Positions 61,638-64,000 of a stretch of 64,000 nt of DNA are shown here, in pieces. Source of the DNA: Liolophura sinensis (taxonomy: Eukaryota > Mollusca > Polyplacophora > Chitonida > Chitonidae). Both the position numbers and the translations under genes were made by a program. Below the pieces are notes generated by a model that made no database searches, was not told the origin of the DNA, and worked only from the letters and a program-made list of their open reading frames with translations. The stretch spans positions 40,413,187 to 40,477,186 of the forward strand of contig NC_088301.1 of assembly GCF_032854445.1 (NCBI RefSeq). Reading direction: 5' to 3'. Positions within the stretch are counted from its first letter, which is position 1. Every line of letters begins with the position of its first letter.

Positions 61638-64000
61638 GTAAAAAGACAAGTTCAGATATATATGAGATATTCAGGTCTGATCATCTTGTGTCATGGCAAG
61701 GCAATCTTTAAAAGCCATCAAGATTTGACCTGATAAGACCTGATGAAACCTCCCAGGCTATGTAGCAGACCAGACAAATGCTGCCAGCCGAGATGCTTGT
61801 TATACTTGCTAGACCGTAACCTCTCTTTTTTGTATTGTCTATCAGTAGGCCAAATATAGCACCTGCCACCATAAAGACATGTACACCTCATTGGGCTTGC
61901 TTAAGATGGTTGCTGTGTCATGAGCTTTTGATAGATATATAGCTGTTTATAGATATTGTCATGTAATATCTCATCAGAATATTATGAAAAGAAATGGTTT
62001 CTGAATATTAATTGAGATTTATATACCAATGGAGCAAATAACTTCATGTGAAGTGAAACAGCCTTGTTGTGCCACAAAGTTAATAAATTTTATGCATCAT
62101 CTTGGTTTTCAAAGAAGCTTAAATTCCCCTTGCAAGGTCATTATAAGTGTATAATTACAGCTATAATATAAACCATCTGTTTAGGTTTTTAAGTTGACAG
62201 TGATTATGACAGTTGTCTCCTTCATGATATAATTTCTATGGTATGCTCTAATTACAGTATCATGGAGAAATACATGTGAAAATCAGTGAAATACACTTTG
62301 CATCGAATCTTTGATTTTGTCAGAGAAATGAAGCACGGAAAGTATGTTACAGATAATTTGTCCTGCAGTAGTTTTAGAAACCCTATGTTTGTCTGGGCTT
62401 TAGCTGATATATTGCATCTCATTATAATAGGTTAGGCTTCATTTTATTTTATGGCATTGTGTATTGTAAGAAATATCAAAGGTATGCTAAGGAACGAGTA
62501 AAGGTGATATAGGCAGTGGCAAGCCTTTTCAATTTGCTCTCCACTGACCAGTATACAAGTACATGTAGGTATAGTGTGTACCGAATTGAACCTGTTGACA
62601 AGAGCTTCAAGAACAGTTAGTCTGTCCCTCCCCGGTTTGTTGATATGTTATGGCCAATACTGGAAACTTTATTGGAAGTGGTAGTCGATCTTTGGTGTAG
62701 TTAACAAAGTTAAAACCATGCAATTGTTTCCTGTTGTGATAAAAAGCCTGGAGATGGATAAGTTAAATAGGTGCCTTGGGAAAGCCATCAGAATATTGTA
62801 CCTGTGGCTGGAGCATGTCCAAAGTAACACTAACTGCCTAATCAAAGCCAATTGCCAATAAACCGTGAAACAGTCTCCAATAATTCCCAATTATCATCGG
62901 TATAAGATAATAGCCTAGACAGCTATTCACATCCCATGATTGTCTTCACTGTCCTATAAAATTGACCATTAATTGCTGTGTCTACCTGAGATTTATCTGC
63001 AACCCTGTCTGGCATCTGTACACGCACTCTCTAAAATTGCCATGTGCTCGTACTTGTACTTTTTTGAAACTCATTCCACGGAGGATTAGGCTTGATTTCA
63101 GTGTTGACTAAATATTTGTGTAATATGACGTTAACTGTTAAGATGTAGAGATTAGTATTGCTGGCAAAATGTGAATTTTGAATAAAAGTGCATATTTATC
63201 TATTTATGCATAAATGAAAGAAAAACAATTTGTAGAGTAATATTTCATTTTTTTCTTTTAACTTTGCACCTTCCAAGCAACCTGGTATGTATATACAGGT
63301 ATATATACAGATATGTTTTATTGTTAGACAATATGATGGAAGAGATAATGACATCTAGAACCCATGGAATGGTGTACAGTATAGGGACAGGTATCAGTGT
63401 TAAAGACAGTTTTAACTAGCCCTTGACACTAAGTTGTTCATCATGTTTGAAAACAACAAAGGCAAAGTATCAGCATTTTTGTGTCATGTTTTTTTTTCTG
63501 GTGAGAGCATTTTATCCTTGTATAAGATATCCTATTCACCTGCTGCACATGCCTGTCAACTGTTACACTGTGTGTACAGCGCTCAGGCATCGGGTAACTC
63601 AGGTTTGGGTGTAGACCAACTGTGCCCTGAATGTAGAGGCGTGCAAAATACCTCAGCTGGTTCTGCTCCGGTCTGCGAAGGGCGGATTGTAATCTTGTCT
63701 GCAGCTAGGGAATTAAAACATCGTTTGTTCTCTTCATTTGCGTTTTGGCTGGCTTCTTTTTGGCAAAGTTAAACTTGAGTGACATTTGTTTCTGACATAA
63801 ACTTCGTGACTCTTGGTCGTCTGCATTGTTGGGAAAGTCTGCCATGTTTACAGACAGAAGAGATGTACAGCTTCATGGTGTTGCCCCTTGCATTTTCTGC
63901 CAAGTTGGTTTCAAGTTAAAAAAAACACTTGTGATGAAAAAATTTTCATCTGGGTAAAGCATACAATTCAGCTTCCCCCTCCCCCAGGTTCCTCCTCTCT

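Larger units (their letters stand above)
60792..64000. other. Non-coding stretch, no complete gene
   Basis: Two weak exon candidates are discussed elsewhere. The 112-codon plus frame at 63434-63772 has no recognisable domain. A pyrimidine run leads into a CTG/GTGAGA at about 63500 but no exon can be defined. The window ends in C-rich sequence with no feature. Confidence 0.45.

Overview
This window reads as nuclear DNA from an invertebrate animal, most likely a lophotrochozoan (mollusc or brachiopod type). It is AT-rich. No reading frame passes 140 codons, there are no operons or ribosome binding sites, and poly-A, poly-T and poly-G runs are common. The strongest clue is a tRNA-derived SINE whose body and 3' end I recognise from marine lophotrochozoan genomes: a GGTCGTAGGTTTCCCCC-like core, a TGAAATATTCTTGAGTA block and a tail ending AAAACACCAATCAA plus AAATA repeats. 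The phylum is an inference from memory of that family, not from a search. I find no complete protein-coding gene. The open frames have the lengths expected by chance in AT-rich DNA, or fall inside repeats.

Layout. Positions 1-20.3 kb are rich in mobile-element remains. There are about nine SINEs or SINE fragments of two lineages that seem to share one core domain, two tRNA-like head fragments among them, a 236-bp fold-back element (16119-16354) next to a full-length SINE with a 12-bp target duplication, a repeated unrecognised family (16.9-18.7 kb) and a 254-bp inverted-repeat element (19038-19291). Positions 21605-23799 are a 2.2-kb minisatellite of about 49 units of 44 bp, with 42-bp variants and clear higher-order organisation. 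Positions 23.8-64 kb have few repeats: a 1.0-kb inverted-repeat element (31042-32077), a decayed SINE (about 47.4 kb), a possible SINE head (33.9 kb) and a full-length SINE with target duplication (60.5 kb). The rest resembles a very long intron or intergenic regulatory region.

Gene signals in the right part are weak. Several short open stretches are bounded by good splice acceptors and donors on the + strand, at 24.45, 25.32, 44.51, 55.90 and 61.60 kb. The one at 25316 has a T-rich acceptor directly abutting a GTAAAT donor, the layout of a recursive-splicing site followed by an RS-exon. A similar junction without an exon lies at 50033. Each could be chance and they are given low confidence. 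Several GC-richer segments holding TTAATTAA-type homeodomain cores (29.0, 49.8, 53.6 and 59.4 kb) look like regulatory islands. The palindrome TACATGTA is strikingly over-represented right of about 20 kb, roughly 29 copies against 2 on the left.

The best leads are the ordered minisatellite, the candidate recursive splice sites, the fold-back elements and the TACATGTA asymmetry. All counts were made by eye.
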